From the NCBI GenBank assembly GCA_022565395.1, contig JAIUMV010000002.1:124001-188000 (forward strand): 64,000 bases of DNA. Reading direction: 5' to 3'. The DNA is from Marinobacter sp. GTDB taxonomy: Bacteria; Pseudomonadota; Gammaproteobacteria; Pseudomonadales; Oleiphilaceae. The notes under the pieces were generated by a model. It had not been told where the DNA came from. It made no database searches and saw only the letters and a list, made by a program, of their open reading frames with translations. The position numbers were made by a program, and so were the translations under genes. How positions within the stretch are numbered: the stretch's first letter is position 1; each line of letters begins with the position of its first letter. Shown here piece by piece: positions 36,559-46,172 of this stretch.

Positions 36559-38172
36559 ATGCTCAGATCCCTTTCCGTGACCCTGCGCACTATTCTCGGG
36601 TTCGCTTTGCTGGTCCTGTTGTTGCTCATTACGGGCATTACCGGCCTGACCCAGGTAAACAGCGTCCGTGACAATCTAATAGAAGTCCGCGATATCTGGA
36701 TGACCAGCGTTGACCATCTCGGGCGTATCCAGGGCCGCTACCTGCAAAGTGTGCTGATTGTTGATGACATTCAGGAAGACCCGGCCCGCGTTGGCGAGTT
36801 TCGCCAACAGCTTGATCGGCATGCCAGCCAGATCAACCAGAGCGTCCCCTTTGTGGAGCGCAGTTTACTCACCGACAACGGGCAGCGACTGTACCAGCGG
36901 TATCAGCGGGCCAGTTCCGAGCTTTCCCAGGCCATCAATGCTGCTGTTGAAGTCACCCTGCGTACTGGCGAGATGCCCGATCAGTACGAGGACGCCGCCC
37001 GCACCCAGGCTGAAGAGTTGCTGGCAGCACTTGAAGGGCTCGCCAGTTACAGCCGCGAGAGTGCCCAAGCGGCAGGTGACGCCGCTGTGGCCAGGGCCCG
37101 TAACGCTGGCCGAATGGTGGTTACGCTGATTATTGCCTCAGTGATCCTGTCCATACTCACCGCCATCGCCATGAGCCGCAGTATCATAACTCCGCTGAAT
37201 GAACTCATGGAGTCCGCATCCACCATCGCGAGCGGTAACCTGACCCAGCCGGTCAACGTGCAGGGCCGGGACGAGCTCACCAAGGTGCAGCGTTCCGTGG
37301 AGAAAATGCGCACGATGCTGGGCCAGACCCTGGCGCAGATTCAGGACTCGGCGACGCAACTGGCCTCTGCTGCGGCTCAACTCAATGCCGTCACTGAAGA
37401 TACCACCAGGGGTATCTCCCGCCAGAACGATGAGATACAACAATCCGCCACCGCCGTTACTGAGATGACTGCAGCGGTTGAAGAAGTGGCCCAGAACGCC
37501 AACATGACCTCTGAAACCTCAGCCAGCGCCAAACAACTCGCGGAACACGGCCAACAAAGCGTCTCCGATACCAAGGACACCATTGAACACCTGTCCACAC
37601 AGCTCAATGAAACCGAATCCGAAGTGAGCCAGTTGGCCGAGCGGGCTCAGGACATCGGCAAGGTGCTGGATGTTATCCGGGAAATTGCAGAACAAACCAA
37701 TTTGCTGGCCCTGAATGCAGCCATCGAAGCCGCGCGCGCCGGAGATGCCGGCCGCGGCTTTGCCGTGGTGGCAGATGAAGTACGAGGACTGGCCCAGCGC
37801 ACCCAACACAGCACGGGTGAAATCGAAACCATGATCTCGGCTATTCAACAGGCCAGTGAGCGCTCGGTGAAGACCATGACCCAGAGCAATCAGGCAGCCC
37901 GAAGCGCCGTTGAGCGCGCCCAGCAAGCGGATACCGCACTGGCGAAAATTCTTGAGAATGTTATTCGCATCAATGACATGAATCTGGTCATTGCCAGTGC
38001 GGCTGAACAGCAGGCTCAGGTCGCGCGGGAAGTGGACCAGAGCCTGGTTGCCATTGGCGATATCGCCAACCAGAGCGCAACCGGCTCAGAGGAAACGGCA
38101 GCGGCAAGCAACCAACTGTCACAACTGGCCTCTGACCTCAACGAGATGCTCAAGAAATTCAAGATAGCCTGA
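36559..38172 (+). CDS. Methyl-accepting chemotaxis protein
   Basis: A 537-residue transmembrane chemoreceptor. TM1 is at about 12-33, a periplasmic four-helix-bundle-type sensor at 34-188, TM2 at about 190-212, then a HAMP domain (about 212-265) and the signalling coiled coil to the end. The hairpin tip [18 protein letters not shown] is intact and can bind CheW/CheA. It lacks a C-terminal CheR-docking pentapeptide (ends LKKFKIA). ATG 36559 has GGAG at 7 bases. The ligand is unknown; no che genes are nearby. Confidence 0.92.
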   Translation: MLRSLSVTLRTILGFALLVLLLLITGITGLTQVNSVRDNLIEVRDIWMTSVDHLGRIQGRYLQSVLIVDDIQEDPARVGEFRQQLDRHASQINQSVPFVERSLLTDNGQRLYQRYQRASSELSQAINAAVEVTLRTGEMPDQYEDAARTQAEELLAALEGLASYSRESAQAAGDAAVARARNAGRMVVTLIIASVILSILTAIAMSRSIITPLNELMESASTIASGNLTQPVNVQGRDELTKVQRSVEKMRTMLGQTLAQIQDSATQLASAAAQLNAVTEDTTRGISRQNDEIQQSATAVTEMTAAVEEVAQNANMTSETSASAKQLAEHGQQSVSDTKDTIEHLSTQLNETESEVSQLAERAQDIGKVLDVIREIAEQTNLLALNAAIEAARAGDAGRGFAVVADEVRGLAQRTQHSTGEIETMISAIQQASERSVKTMTQSNQAARSAVERAQQADTALAKILENVIRINDMNLVIASAAEQQAQVAREVDQSLVAIGDIANQSATGSEETAAASNQLSQLASDLNEMLKKFKIA

Positions 38173-38186
38173 AGCGCCTCTGGGTG

Positions 38187-38206
38187 TGCCCCGTTCATGC
38201 GGGGCA
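38187..38206 (+). terminator. Hairpin after the chemoreceptor gene
   Basis: A 7-bp stem TGCCCCG/CGGGGCA with a 6-base loop, 15 bases after the stop codon, without a T-run. A weak terminator or mRNA end protector. Confidence 0.4.
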
Positions 38207-38281
38207 TACCCCACGTCCCTTGTTTGCAATTTTCCAAAAGTGGATTATCTTATCCGCCCTCAACCTCACCAGTGACGTGAC

Positions 38282-39127
38282 ATGGCACGATGCCACCACC
38301 TTTATTTGAGTTGTCTGCTCGCCATAACCCTGAGCGGTTGCACCGCCTCGCCTGAAATCCGGCATAGTGCGACCCTGTCCGAGGTGATGACGGCCGCACA
38401 GGACGGGCGTCCGGTGCAGACGTCCCGTAACAGTGTGCCCCCGCCTCAAACCAGCAGCGTCAGCACCGCACGGCCATCCGTTCAGGAGGACACCAGCCAC
38501 CGAAAGGATGACCTCTTGCCGGATGAACCGAGTACCGAGCAACCTGAAGAGAGCTCCTGGCTAGGCGCTGACTGGGAAACGCTTGACGTGTTGCACTGGT
38601 CGATTGTACGCGGCCAGCCGTTCAAACACCGTAGCGGGCGCTTTGAAACCAGTGAAAGCTGGGGATTGAGGGTCGCCTGGGAGCAGCAGGACAAATATAG
38701 CAGTACGCCCGCTGTCGAATTTGCCGTCCATCTGTCCGCCGGCAGCACAGGGATGGATCGCTACAAAAATGCCATTGACCGCGCATCACATATTGAACTG
38801 GCTTTTGAGCTATTAGGCATCGGCAGCATGGGCCACGGCCTGCGCTATAAGGTAGGCGGGGGCTTCAATCTTGGCCGCATCTGGTGGCGTTACCGGCAAC
38901 CCCCTCTGGACGGAAAACATCCTGTTCGTCGTCAAGATGAGCTCAGCTACATTGGATTTTCCGTGCCGCTCGGGCTGGAGTGGCAATGGCGCTATATAAG
39001 AGCCGAATGGTTCGTCATCCCAGCCATTCTTCTGCTTGATGACGCCACGGACGAGGGCTATGAGAACGATATGCGGCAGGTGCAGTTCCGCACCAAATCT
39101 AATCTGAGCCTGGGGGTGGTTTTCTAA
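38282..39127 (+). CDS. Lipoprotein of unknown function with barrel-like C-terminus
   Basis: A 281-residue protein with lipobox TLSGC (residues 16-20) and a long low-complexity, Pro/Ser/Glu-rich linker (20-95). The rest is rich in alternating aromatic strands (LRVAWEQQ, IGFSVPLGLEWQWRYIRAEW) and ends in LSLGVVF with terminal Phe, as outer-membrane strands often do. I recognise no family; a lipidated outer-membrane protein is the best guess. Confidence 0.6.
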   Translation: MARCHHLYLSCLLAITLSGCTASPEIRHSATLSEVMTAAQDGRPVQTSRNSVPPPQTSSVSTARPSVQEDTSHRKDDLLPDEPSTEQPEESSWLGADWETLDVLHWSIVRGQPFKHRSGRFETSESWGLRVAWEQQDKYSSTPAVEFAVHLSAGSTGMDRYKNAIDRASHIELAFELLGIGSMGHGLRYKVGGGFNLGRIWWRYRQPPLDGKHPVRRQDELSYIGFSVPLGLEWQWRYIRAEWFVIPAILLLDDATDEGYENDMRQVQFRTKSNLSLGVVF

Positions 39128-39201
39128 CCGCGCCCCAAACAGACAGCTCTCATCCAATCCCACGCAGAAGTTAAGTCATCTAACATCTGATTCAGCGCTT
39201 G

Positions 39202-41550
39202 TTATTCAGCGGCCTGGCGGCGGGACTGATGACGACGTATGGCAACTCGTACCATGGCCGCCAGAATATCCAGTTTACGTTTCAGCGATGGCAGCTCTGA
39301 CTCAACATGGCCAACATCAGCCGTGGCCAACTGCTCGACATGCTCCAGCAATCCCTGATATTGCAAGCTCAGGCGCTGCCGGTCCATCGGCCGGTCAAAC
39401 AGCTGGTCAGCGGCGGGACTCTCCAGCCATCGTTTGAAGCGAGAGGAGCCCGTGGCTCTCTGGGGCAGGTGATTCAGCTCGCCACTGGCCACCGTTTCGA
39501 GATTCTTGACCCAGGCTCGCAGTTCCACCAGGGCAATTAAAGCTGGCAGGTCATCACGGCGCAACGGACTGGCTGAACGCCAGCTCTCTGGCATACGCCA
39601 GGCCCGGCACCACGCCAGTACCTGATCCGCCGGCATGGGGCGGGCAATGGCAAACCCCTGAGCCCTGGCACAACCCAGCTCCACCAGCAGTTCCCCCTGG
39701 GCAAATTCTTCAACTCCTTCAGCAATCACGTTCAGCTCAAAGGCATCCGACAAACCCACAATACCATCCAGAATCGACAGGTCGTTGGGATCATCCAGCA
39801 TGTCACGGATGAATGTCCGGTCAATTTTGAGGGTTTGTACCGGCAAGCGTTTGAGGTAAGACAGGGACGAATAGCCCTTGCCGAAATCGTCCAGCGAAAA
39901 GGTCACACCGAGGGTACGGCAACGACCAATGCTCTCAATGGCCACTTCAACCTGATTCAATGCAACGGTTTCCAGTATTTCCAGATCGAGCCTGTTCGCC
40001 GCCACACCGGGATAACGGGCGAGAATAGCCTTCAAGCGGTCCGGAAAAGCCGGACTCTGGATCTGCAAAGCGCCAATATTGACGCTGACAGCCAACTGAA
40101 GTCCCTGCGCATCCCATGCTGTCATGGTGCGAAGGGCCTCATCAATGACCCATTCGCCAAGTTCAATACTCAGAGGATGGTCATCAATCACCGGCAGAAA
40201 CTCACCCGGCGGCAGCAAACCGCGCTCCGGGTGCTGCCAGCGAATGAGCGCTTCCAGGCCATCTACGGCACCCGAGCCAAGATCAATCTTCGGTTGGAAA
40301 AAAAGAACAAATTCCCCTTCCTGTAGCGCCCGTTGGATATCCTCCAGCCGCTCGCGCCGCACCTTGAGGCGCTGCTCTTCACCGTTATCAAAATAGAAGG
40401 GAAACCCTTTGTGTTCCTGCTTGGCACGGTAGAGCGCAAAATCCGCCTGGCGGATCAATGTGTCAGCATCGATCTCCTGATCCTGAGGATACACACTGAT
40501 GCCGGCACTGAATGAGGTGGTCACCTCCACGCCATCCACCTGAAAAGGCTGGTCCGCCACCAGATACAGGGCGTCCAGCAGGGTATCCATCATTTCGCGG
40601 TTACGCACCAGCACCACAAACTCGTCACCACTGGTGTGAGCCAACACGCCGGCGTTGCCCAAGGCATCGGTCCAGCGGCGGGCCAGCACGCCGAGAAAAC
40701 GGTCCGCTCCCTCCTGCCCAACCTGTGCATTGATCTGACCAAAATTATCCAGATCGAGGGACACCAGCGCGAGGCTCTGAGCCGCCCGCTGGCAGGCAGT
40801 CATTGCCCGTTTCAGCTCTCGCATCAGGCCGTTTCGATTCAATGTGCCGGTCAGGGGGTCGTGGTAGGCAAGAAACTCCAGCTGCTGTTGGTAGTCAGAG
40901 GCTTGTGCCTCAAGTGCCGCTTCCAGCCGCTCATGCTGCAATGCATGCAGCTCCTGCTCCAGCTTTTGCCGCACGGCGCGCTCACGGATCAGATGCACAG
41001 CGCTGCTCGACAGGCGCCCATAGATTTCAAGAGTGGTATTCACCAGCACAGACACGGAACCACTGAGCTGATCGTCTGCGACCTGTGTTGCCTGCGCCAG
41101 ATCATTTCCTTGCGAGGGCAGCGCCTGAGCAATCAGTGCCAGGCGGCGGTCGGACTCCAGAATGTGGAACGCCAGCCAGCGCGTCAGAAACTCAAACAGC
41201 TCACTCAGCAGCTCCGGGCTTTGCGCGTCCTGCTGCTCAAAATGCTCCAGACGAGACAGAAAACTGGCATGGGATTCGCGGTGGTTGTCCACCAGTACCT
41301 GTTTACCAAAACAGCGCTGCCATACCTGTTCTTCGGTGGCAAAGTGGTGATGTGCATAATCCTTTAACTCAATCAGGATATCTGCGAGAGGAACACCCTC
41401 AAGTGGCTGGGTCGCGAACTGCCAGGCGAGTTTGTTGAGGATACCGACCAGCACCTGGTGCTGCTCATCAATAATCTCGATCCCGGTCTCGAAATTACGA
41501 TTCCAGGGAAAGATTTCAAAATGTTCTTTATCGTTATTATGTGCTGCCAT
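39202..41550 (-). CDS. Hemerythrin-GGDEF-EAL c-di-GMP protein
   Basis: A 782-residue cytoplasmic protein in three parts. Residues 10-140 form a bacteriohemerythrin with a di-iron His/Glu set (DEQHQ, DYAHHHFATEE, HRESH), able to bind oxygen. A linker leads to a GGDEF domain whose active site reads SGDEF, so synthesis is doubtful. An EAL domain follows with intact EALIRW, DDFGKGYSS and AEGVE, predicting c-di-GMP hydrolysis. The last 120 residues are a helical, Arg-rich tail that resembles nothing I know. Oxygen or redox state probably controls c-di-GMP turnover. ATG 41550 is used; a TTG at 41598 would extend it by 16 residues. Confidence 0.85.
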   Translation of the reverse strand: MAAHNNDKEHFEIFPWNRNFETGIEIIDEQHQVLVGILNKLAWQFATQPLEGVPLADILIELKDYAHHHFATEEQVWQRCFGKQVLVDNHRESHASFLSRLEHFEQQDAQSPELLSELFEFLTRWLAFHILESDRRLALIAQALPSQGNDLAQATQVADDQLSGSVSVLVNTTLEIYGRLSSSAVHLIRERAVRQKLEQELHALQHERLEAALEAQASDYQQQLEFLAYHDPLTGTLNRNGLMRELKRAMTACQRAAQSLALVSLDLDNFGQINAQVGQEGADRFLGVLARRWTDALGNAGVLAHTSGDEFVVLVRNREMMDTLLDALYLVADQPFQVDGVEVTTSFSAGISVYPQDQEIDADTLIRQADFALYRAKQEHKGFPFYFDNGEEQRLKVRRERLEDIQRALQEGEFVLFFQPKIDLGSGAVDGLEALIRWQHPERGLLPPGEFLPVIDDHPLSIELGEWVIDEALRTMTAWDAQGLQLAVSVNIGALQIQSPAFPDRLKAILARYPGVAANRLDLEILETVALNQVEVAIESIGRCRTLGVTFSLDDFGKGYSSLSYLKRLPVQTLKIDRTFIRDMLDDPNDLSILDGIVGLSDAFELNVIAEGVEEFAQGELLVELGCARAQGFAIARPMPADQVLAWCRAWRMPESWRSASPLRRDDLPALIALVELRAWVKNLETVASGELNHLPQRATGSSRFKRWLESPAADQLFDRPMDRQRLSLQYQGLLEHVEQLATADVGHVESELPSLKRKLDILAAMVRVAIRRHQSRRQAAE

Positions 41551-41823
41551 GATCGGTGGATAACCCCGAAATACTGATGACGCATTTTTATAGGACAATC
41601 AGAATAAACCATCTGCAGCTCCAAGACCATCAGCCCCACCGGGAATCTACCGAAGGTCTTCAAACAGCCTGCACCGAGGCGCCGGCCACATTGCAGCCGT
41701 AGATTCATTCAACAAGCGTCTTTAGGCAGCCCCGGCGCTTTGAGTACAGGCCAACGAGCGCCCAGGCCAGCAGAACTCACACAGACCAAAATGGCCCGCA
41801 AAGACATCTTCAGGCCGACACCC

Positions 41824-42813
41824 TCAGCCGCAACCACCCGCAAATGCCGCATGCCCGCGACTCTGCGCGGCAGAAGCCTCCAGCGTCTCGCACAAAGCTC
41901 GCCCCTCGCGAATACGCTTGCAGGCTTCCCACGCAGCTTCTGCCTCATCGAATCCCTGACGCATATAGTTGAGCCACTGCTTGATACGCCCCGTGGCGTA
42001 ACGGGTCTCGATAAATGCTTCCAGCGACTGACAGTACTCCACCAATAACGCCACCGCCTCAGCCCAGCTCATGGGAACCAGGGGCTCGCCAAGCTGACTG
42101 GCTTTGATGCGCCGCGCCAGATCAGGCCGCGCCATCAGGCCTCGGCCAATCATAATATCGTCACAGCCAGACTGCTCACGACAACGCCAGTATTGATCCA
42201 CCGTCCAGATTTCACCGTTAGCGATCACTCGCGCCTTGACCCGCTCCCGAACCCTAGCCACCTCATCCCAATAGGCCGGCGGTTTATAGCCATCCACCTT
42301 GCTACGGGCGTGAACGGCAATCTCGCTGACACCTGCCGCGTCCAATGCTTCGCCGCAAGCGATGGCCATACTGCGATCCTCATAGCCCAGACGCATCTTG
42401 GCCGTCACGGGAATATGAGGGGGCACGGCCTGCCGAACGGCAGCCGTCAGGCGGTACATCAGGTCGGGCTCCCGCAACAGAACGGCGCCGCCTTTATGCC
42501 GATTGACGGTTTTTGCCGGGCAACCAAAATTGATATCCACTTGCGGCGCCCCCAAACTGGCTGCCATAGCGCCATGGTGAGCCATGGAGGCAACGTCTGA
42601 CCCAAGCAACTGCACGGCAACGGGTACGCCAGACGGCGTGTTGCCCTCAGCCAGCAGCTCCGGCGCAAATTTATGAAACACCCGCGCCGGCAGTTCACCC
42701 TGGGTCACCCGGATAAACTCAGTCACGCAACGATCCACCCCACCCGCCCGGGTCAGGTAGTCGCGCACATAGGCATCAACAAGCCCTTCCATGGGCGCGA
42801 GAAAAATCTGCAT
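41824..42813 (-). CDS. dusC: tRNA-dihydrouridine(16) synthase
   Basis: A 329-residue FMN enzyme matching DusC, which reduces U16 of tRNA. Features: MQIFLAPMEGLVD at the start, ITEFIRV-like TEFIRVTQGELPARVFHK, the catalytic Cys98 in INFGCPAKTVNRHKGG, HARSKVDGYKPPAYWD, and ANGEIW with MIGRGLMARPDL for the FMN phosphate. ATG 42813 gives the family start; an in-frame TTG at 42831 adds six residues. It stands alone between the two c-di-GMP/chemotaxis genes. Confidence 0.9.
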   Translation of the reverse strand: MQIFLAPMEGLVDAYVRDYLTRAGGVDRCVTEFIRVTQGELPARVFHKFAPELLAEGNTPSGVPVAVQLLGSDVASMAHHGAMAASLGAPQVDINFGCPAKTVNRHKGGAVLLREPDLMYRLTAAVRQAVPPHIPVTAKMRLGYEDRSMAIACGEALDAAGVSEIAVHARSKVDGYKPPAYWDEVARVRERVKARVIANGEIWTVDQYWRCREQSGCDDIMIGRGLMARPDLARRIKASQLGEPLVPMSWAEAVALLVEYCQSLEAFIETRYATGRIKQWLNYMRQGFDEAEAAWEACKRIREGRALCETLEASAAQSRGHAAFAGGCG

Positions 42814-42941
42814 AGCCAGGATACCGATCAAGAATTGCGCGGATTCTATCAGACTTACAAGGCTATGCAGCTATCTCATATGCCTTCCGGCGAGCCCATC
42901 GAGGAGGAGGCTTGCGCTTGTTGAGACACTGATGGGTTATA

Positions 42942-44735
42942 TCAAGCGGTGTTGTCCTGGTTTACATCATTCAATCGTCGTAGCGCAGCTGCCAGTCCTT
43001 CAACACGTGTGGTGGTTTCACCAACCAGGCGGTTAATCTCACCCGCAGATTCGGAAGAACGATGCGCCAGGGAGCGGACTTCGTCTGCTACTACAGCAAA
43101 GCCTCTTCCCGCTTCTCCGGCTCGTGCCGCCTCAATCGCAGCGTTTAACGCGAGCAGGTTTGTTTGATCCGCCAGGCCGTTAATCACGCTGACAATGCTG
43201 CTGATCTGTTGACTAGACGCAATTACCAAGCCCATCTCACGATCAGTAACACGCACGGCCTCCAATCTCGCGCCTATGTCTGAGGCATAAGTGACAATAC
43301 TCTTTAAACGGCCTTCAAAATCATTCACTGGGCAGACGGTAATTTCAAAGGCTTTCTCCTCGCCGCGCAGATTCGAAAGCGTAAAGGGCTTCTTGATCTG
43401 CTCGCCCGCCACGACACGCGCGAGGTTATCACCCCCTATGTAGTCGCCAAGCCGTTTGCAACGATCCAGTAGTTCGGCCTCACTGTTTGCGCCAAGACCC
43501 GAAACCCAAAGCGGATTAGCGGTTTGCAGGCGCCCTTCAGGAGACCACTCTGCAATACCTGTGCTTAGTCCAATGGCTTCAAATTGTCTGGCGAACTCCA
43601 GCGACTTTTCCTTGGTCTCTGTGACATTAGCCTGGATTGATATGAAATGAGTCAAATGACCGGCCTTATCAAACACCGGATTGATAGCAAGAGACACCCA
43701 ATAGGGACGACCTGATTTGTCGTAGTTGAGGATCTCGTCGTAGAAAGGTTCATGCCGGTCGAGCCGGTTTTTTATCGCCTGTATCGTATCCGGGTTAGTT
43801 TGCGGGCCCTGTAGGAAACTACCAGGTTTCTTTCCTTTTACTTCGTTAAGCTCGTACCCTGTCAGCGAAGAAAAGCCCCTGTTTACGTAGCGGATACAGC
43901 CTTTATGGTCGGTGATTATAACGGCGTTGTCCGTCTCATTCGCAACCATAGACAACATCTGGAACTCCTCGCGACGGGATACCTCCTCCGTCACATCCTT
44001 GAGGAACGCGGTGTAGAGGATTCTGCCGGGCAAGGCCACTTTGGATAAAGAGAGACTTGCCCAACGTTTAGAGCCGTCTTTTCGGATAACGGGTACTTCT
44101 CTGTTGGTACCAACAATTCTGTCCTGGCCCGTTTTCCTGTGTCGGTTAACCAGCTCATCATGACGCGGCTTAATATCATCCGGCACCAGCATTTTGACAT
44201 TACGACCGAGCATTTCTGCTCGCGCGTAGCCCCACAGGCGCTCGGCAGCGGCGTTCGCAAACGTGATATTGTTGTTCTCATCAATGGTTACAACAGCATC
44301 CAGCGCCTGTTCCAGGGTTTGGTTCACCGTCTCTCGGGCACTTCGTTCAGCAGATATATCTTTTACAAAGGCCGTGTAAATAGTGCCGCTGGCAGTCCTG
44401 ACCTTACTAAGGGAGAGGTTAACCCATATCTCAGAACCATCCTTACGCTCCATCAATACATCACGGCTGGTACCGACAATCTTATCTTGTCCGCTGGTCC
44501 GGTTGGCGGCGATAAAGCTATCGTGCCTGTCTTGAATCGCTTTAGGCACGAGCACTTTCACGTTCTTACCCAGCACTTCAGCCCGCGTGAAACCCCAAAG
44601 CTTTTCAGCACTCCTATTGAAAAAAACAATGTTATTCTTCTCATCAATCGAAATAACGGCATCCAGCGCTTGCTCAAGCACTTTGTGGTAGTTACTTGCA
44701 AATAGACTACGAAATATCGTGCTGATGAGCGACAT
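42942..44735 (-). CDS. Soluble PAS chemoreceptor (methyl-accepting type)
   Basis: A 597-residue chemoreceptor with four PAS-like domains and a short signalling domain. PAS1 and PAS2 (about residues 18-130 and 140-250) are clear tandem duplicates (LEQALDAV(I/V)(S/T)IDE). PAS3 has the PAS_9 pattern [11 protein letters not shown], without the Cys of a LOV domain. The MCP part has the intact tip [18 protein letters not shown] but is short. ATG 44735 has AGG 6 bases upstream; ATG 44849 without a ribosome site would add 38 residues including a hydrophobic stretch. An IS element is inserted upstream at 44898-46003, so the natural promoter may be displaced. Confidence 0.85.
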   Translation of the reverse strand: MSLISTIFRSLFASNYHKVLEQALDAVISIDEKNNIVFFNRSAEKLWGFTRAEVLGKNVKVLVPKAIQDRHDSFIAANRTSGQDKIVGTSRDVLMERKDGSEIWVNLSLSKVRTASGTIYTAFVKDISAERSARETVNQTLEQALDAVVTIDENNNITFANAAAERLWGYARAEMLGRNVKMLVPDDIKPRHDELVNRHRKTGQDRIVGTNREVPVIRKDGSKRWASLSLSKVALPGRILYTAFLKDVTEEVSRREEFQMLSMVANETDNAVIITDHKGCIRYVNRGFSSLTGYELNEVKGKKPGSFLQGPQTNPDTIQAIKNRLDRHEPFYDEILNYDKSGRPYWVSLAINPVFDKAGHLTHFISIQANVTETKEKSLEFARQFEAIGLSTGIAEWSPEGRLQTANPLWVSGLGANSEAELLDRCKRLGDYIGGDNLARVVAGEQIKKPFTLSNLRGEEKAFEITVCPVNDFEGRLKSIVTYASDIGARLEAVRVTDREMGLVIASSQQISSIVSVINGLADQTNLLALNAAIEAARAGEAGRGFAVVADEVRSLAHRSSESAGEINRLVGETTTRVEGLAAALRRLNDVNQDNTA

Positions 44736-44897
44736 AAGATACCTGTAGAGATTGGTTGAAGCAGCGACAAGAAAACCAAATAGCGTTGCTAACCATATAG
44801 TCCACGGAGCATTCAACGTCAATAGAAAATTACTCTTTTTTTCAAGCATATAGATGCAAAAAATCCACTTATTTAGCTAAAAGATGGCCATACATAA

Positions 44898-46003
44898 GGA
44901 ACACCTGGTTAACTCCCAAAATCAGCGATAATTGGCCCCTCGTCAACCGCTCAGGACTCAAGCCACCATGGATCAGCTGACCTTCTCCGAAGCCGAGTAC
45001 CAGATCAAGAAGCGCAAAACCCGCCGCGAGGTCTTTCTGGAACGGATGGATAAACTGATTCCCTGGAAACAGTTGGAGAAGAAGGTAGCCCGTCATTACC
45101 CCAAAGGCCAGAATAGCCGGCCTCCGTACCCGTTGTCTGCCATGCTGCGCGTTCACTGCATGCAGCTGTTCTATAACCTTAGCGACCCCGCCATGGAAGA
45201 CGCCTTGTACGAGATCGAATCCATGCGACAGTTTGCGGGTCTAAAGCTGGACCGCTTGCCGGACGAAACCACGATTCTCAAGTTCCGCCACCGGCTGGAA
45301 CAAAAGGGCCTCGGCAAGGTGCTGTTCAAAGAGGTGAACAAGCATCTGGAGAAAAACGGCCTTATGTTTCGGGAAGGGAGCATTGTGGATGCCACCATTA
45401 TCGCTGCACCCAGCTCTACGAAAAACGAACAAGGCGAACGCGATCCGGAGATGCATCAGACCCGCAAAGGCAAGCAGTGGCACTTCGGCATAAAAATGCA
45501 CATAGCGGTCGATAATACGCTGGGCCTGATTCACAGCATCGATACCACCGCGGCTAACGTGCATGACATCGTGCCGTCCGGCAACCTGCTGCACGGTGAA
45601 GAGCAGCGGGTCTTCGGTGATGCAGGCTACCTGGGCATTCACAAGCGGGCCGAGCACAAACACCGCAAAACGCATCTTGGTTCATAGCCAAGCGCCCGGG
45701 TGCACGGAAAAAACTGGATGCAAACAAGCCCAAAGCCGAGAAAATCAAAGCCAGCATCCGCGCAAAAGTGGAGCACCCGTTCCGATATATCAAGCAGGTG
45801 TTTGGTTACAGCAAAGTGCGCTATCGCGGCCTGGCCAAGAATAGCAAACGACTGCACTTGCTGGCGTAGGGCCAGTGCGCCTGTTTTCCGCCAAAAGGGT
45901 GGAAGATGGGCAAAAAAACAATTTGACGGAGGTTCGTGAAGCTCACTGATTTTGCCAGTTTCAAACCGATTCTAGCGTAAACCGGGGGTTATTCAGACCG
46001 TCC
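44898..46003 (+). mobile_element. IS5-family insertion sequence, degraded
   Basis: A 1106-bp element bounded by imperfect inverted ends: the left end GGAACACCTGGTTAACTCCC matches the inverted right end GGACGGTCTGAATAACCCCC at about 12 of 20 positions. It carries one transposase frame, broken by a frameshift. Flanking bases TAA and TTA could be remains of the target site, but no clean direct duplication is visible. An exact boundary cannot be fixed without a relative. Confidence 0.65.
44968..45869 (+). pseudogene. IS5-family transposase, frameshifted
   Basis: ATG 44968 opens MDQLTFSEAEYQIKKRKTRR, an IS5-type DDE transposase, with the catalytic regions IVDATIIAAPSS, DTTAANVHD and GDAGYLG. After HRKTHLGS the frame stops at 45685-45687; the rest (WFIAKRPGARKKLD ... 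HPFRYIKQVFGYSK) continues in the frame one base earlier, from about 45678 to TAG 45869. The usual C-terminal end of the family also looks lost. A single-base change has inactivated it, and programmed frameshifting is not suggested by any slippery run. Confidence 0.8.
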
Positions 46004-46117
46004 TTAGAGATAACTGATCTGGCAGCCCTCTGCGCAGGGACAACGACAGCAACCGTAGCGTCAAAATGGACACCTCACCCAGATGGCTCAGAGCTGGAGC
46101 AAAACGCCCTCCGGTGA

Positions 46118-46151
46118 CTTTACGCCAGACTATATTTGGCCCGGCGTAAAG
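46118..46151. other. Inverted repeat beyond the IS
   Basis: CTTTACGCC (46118-46126) and GGCGTAAAG (46143-46151) form a perfect 9-bp inverted repeat with a 16-base loop, about 20 bases past the stop of the minus-strand lipoprotein gene. It may be that gene's terminator. The rest of 46004-46172 shows nothing I recognise. Confidence 0.45.
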
Positions 46152-46172
46152 GGTTTAAATCAGAGCAGGAAG

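Noticed and set aside
45685-45690. Programmed frameshift in the IS5-family transposase
   Set aside because: There is no slippery heptamer at the junction, and the C-terminal end also appears lost, so simple inactivation is more likely.
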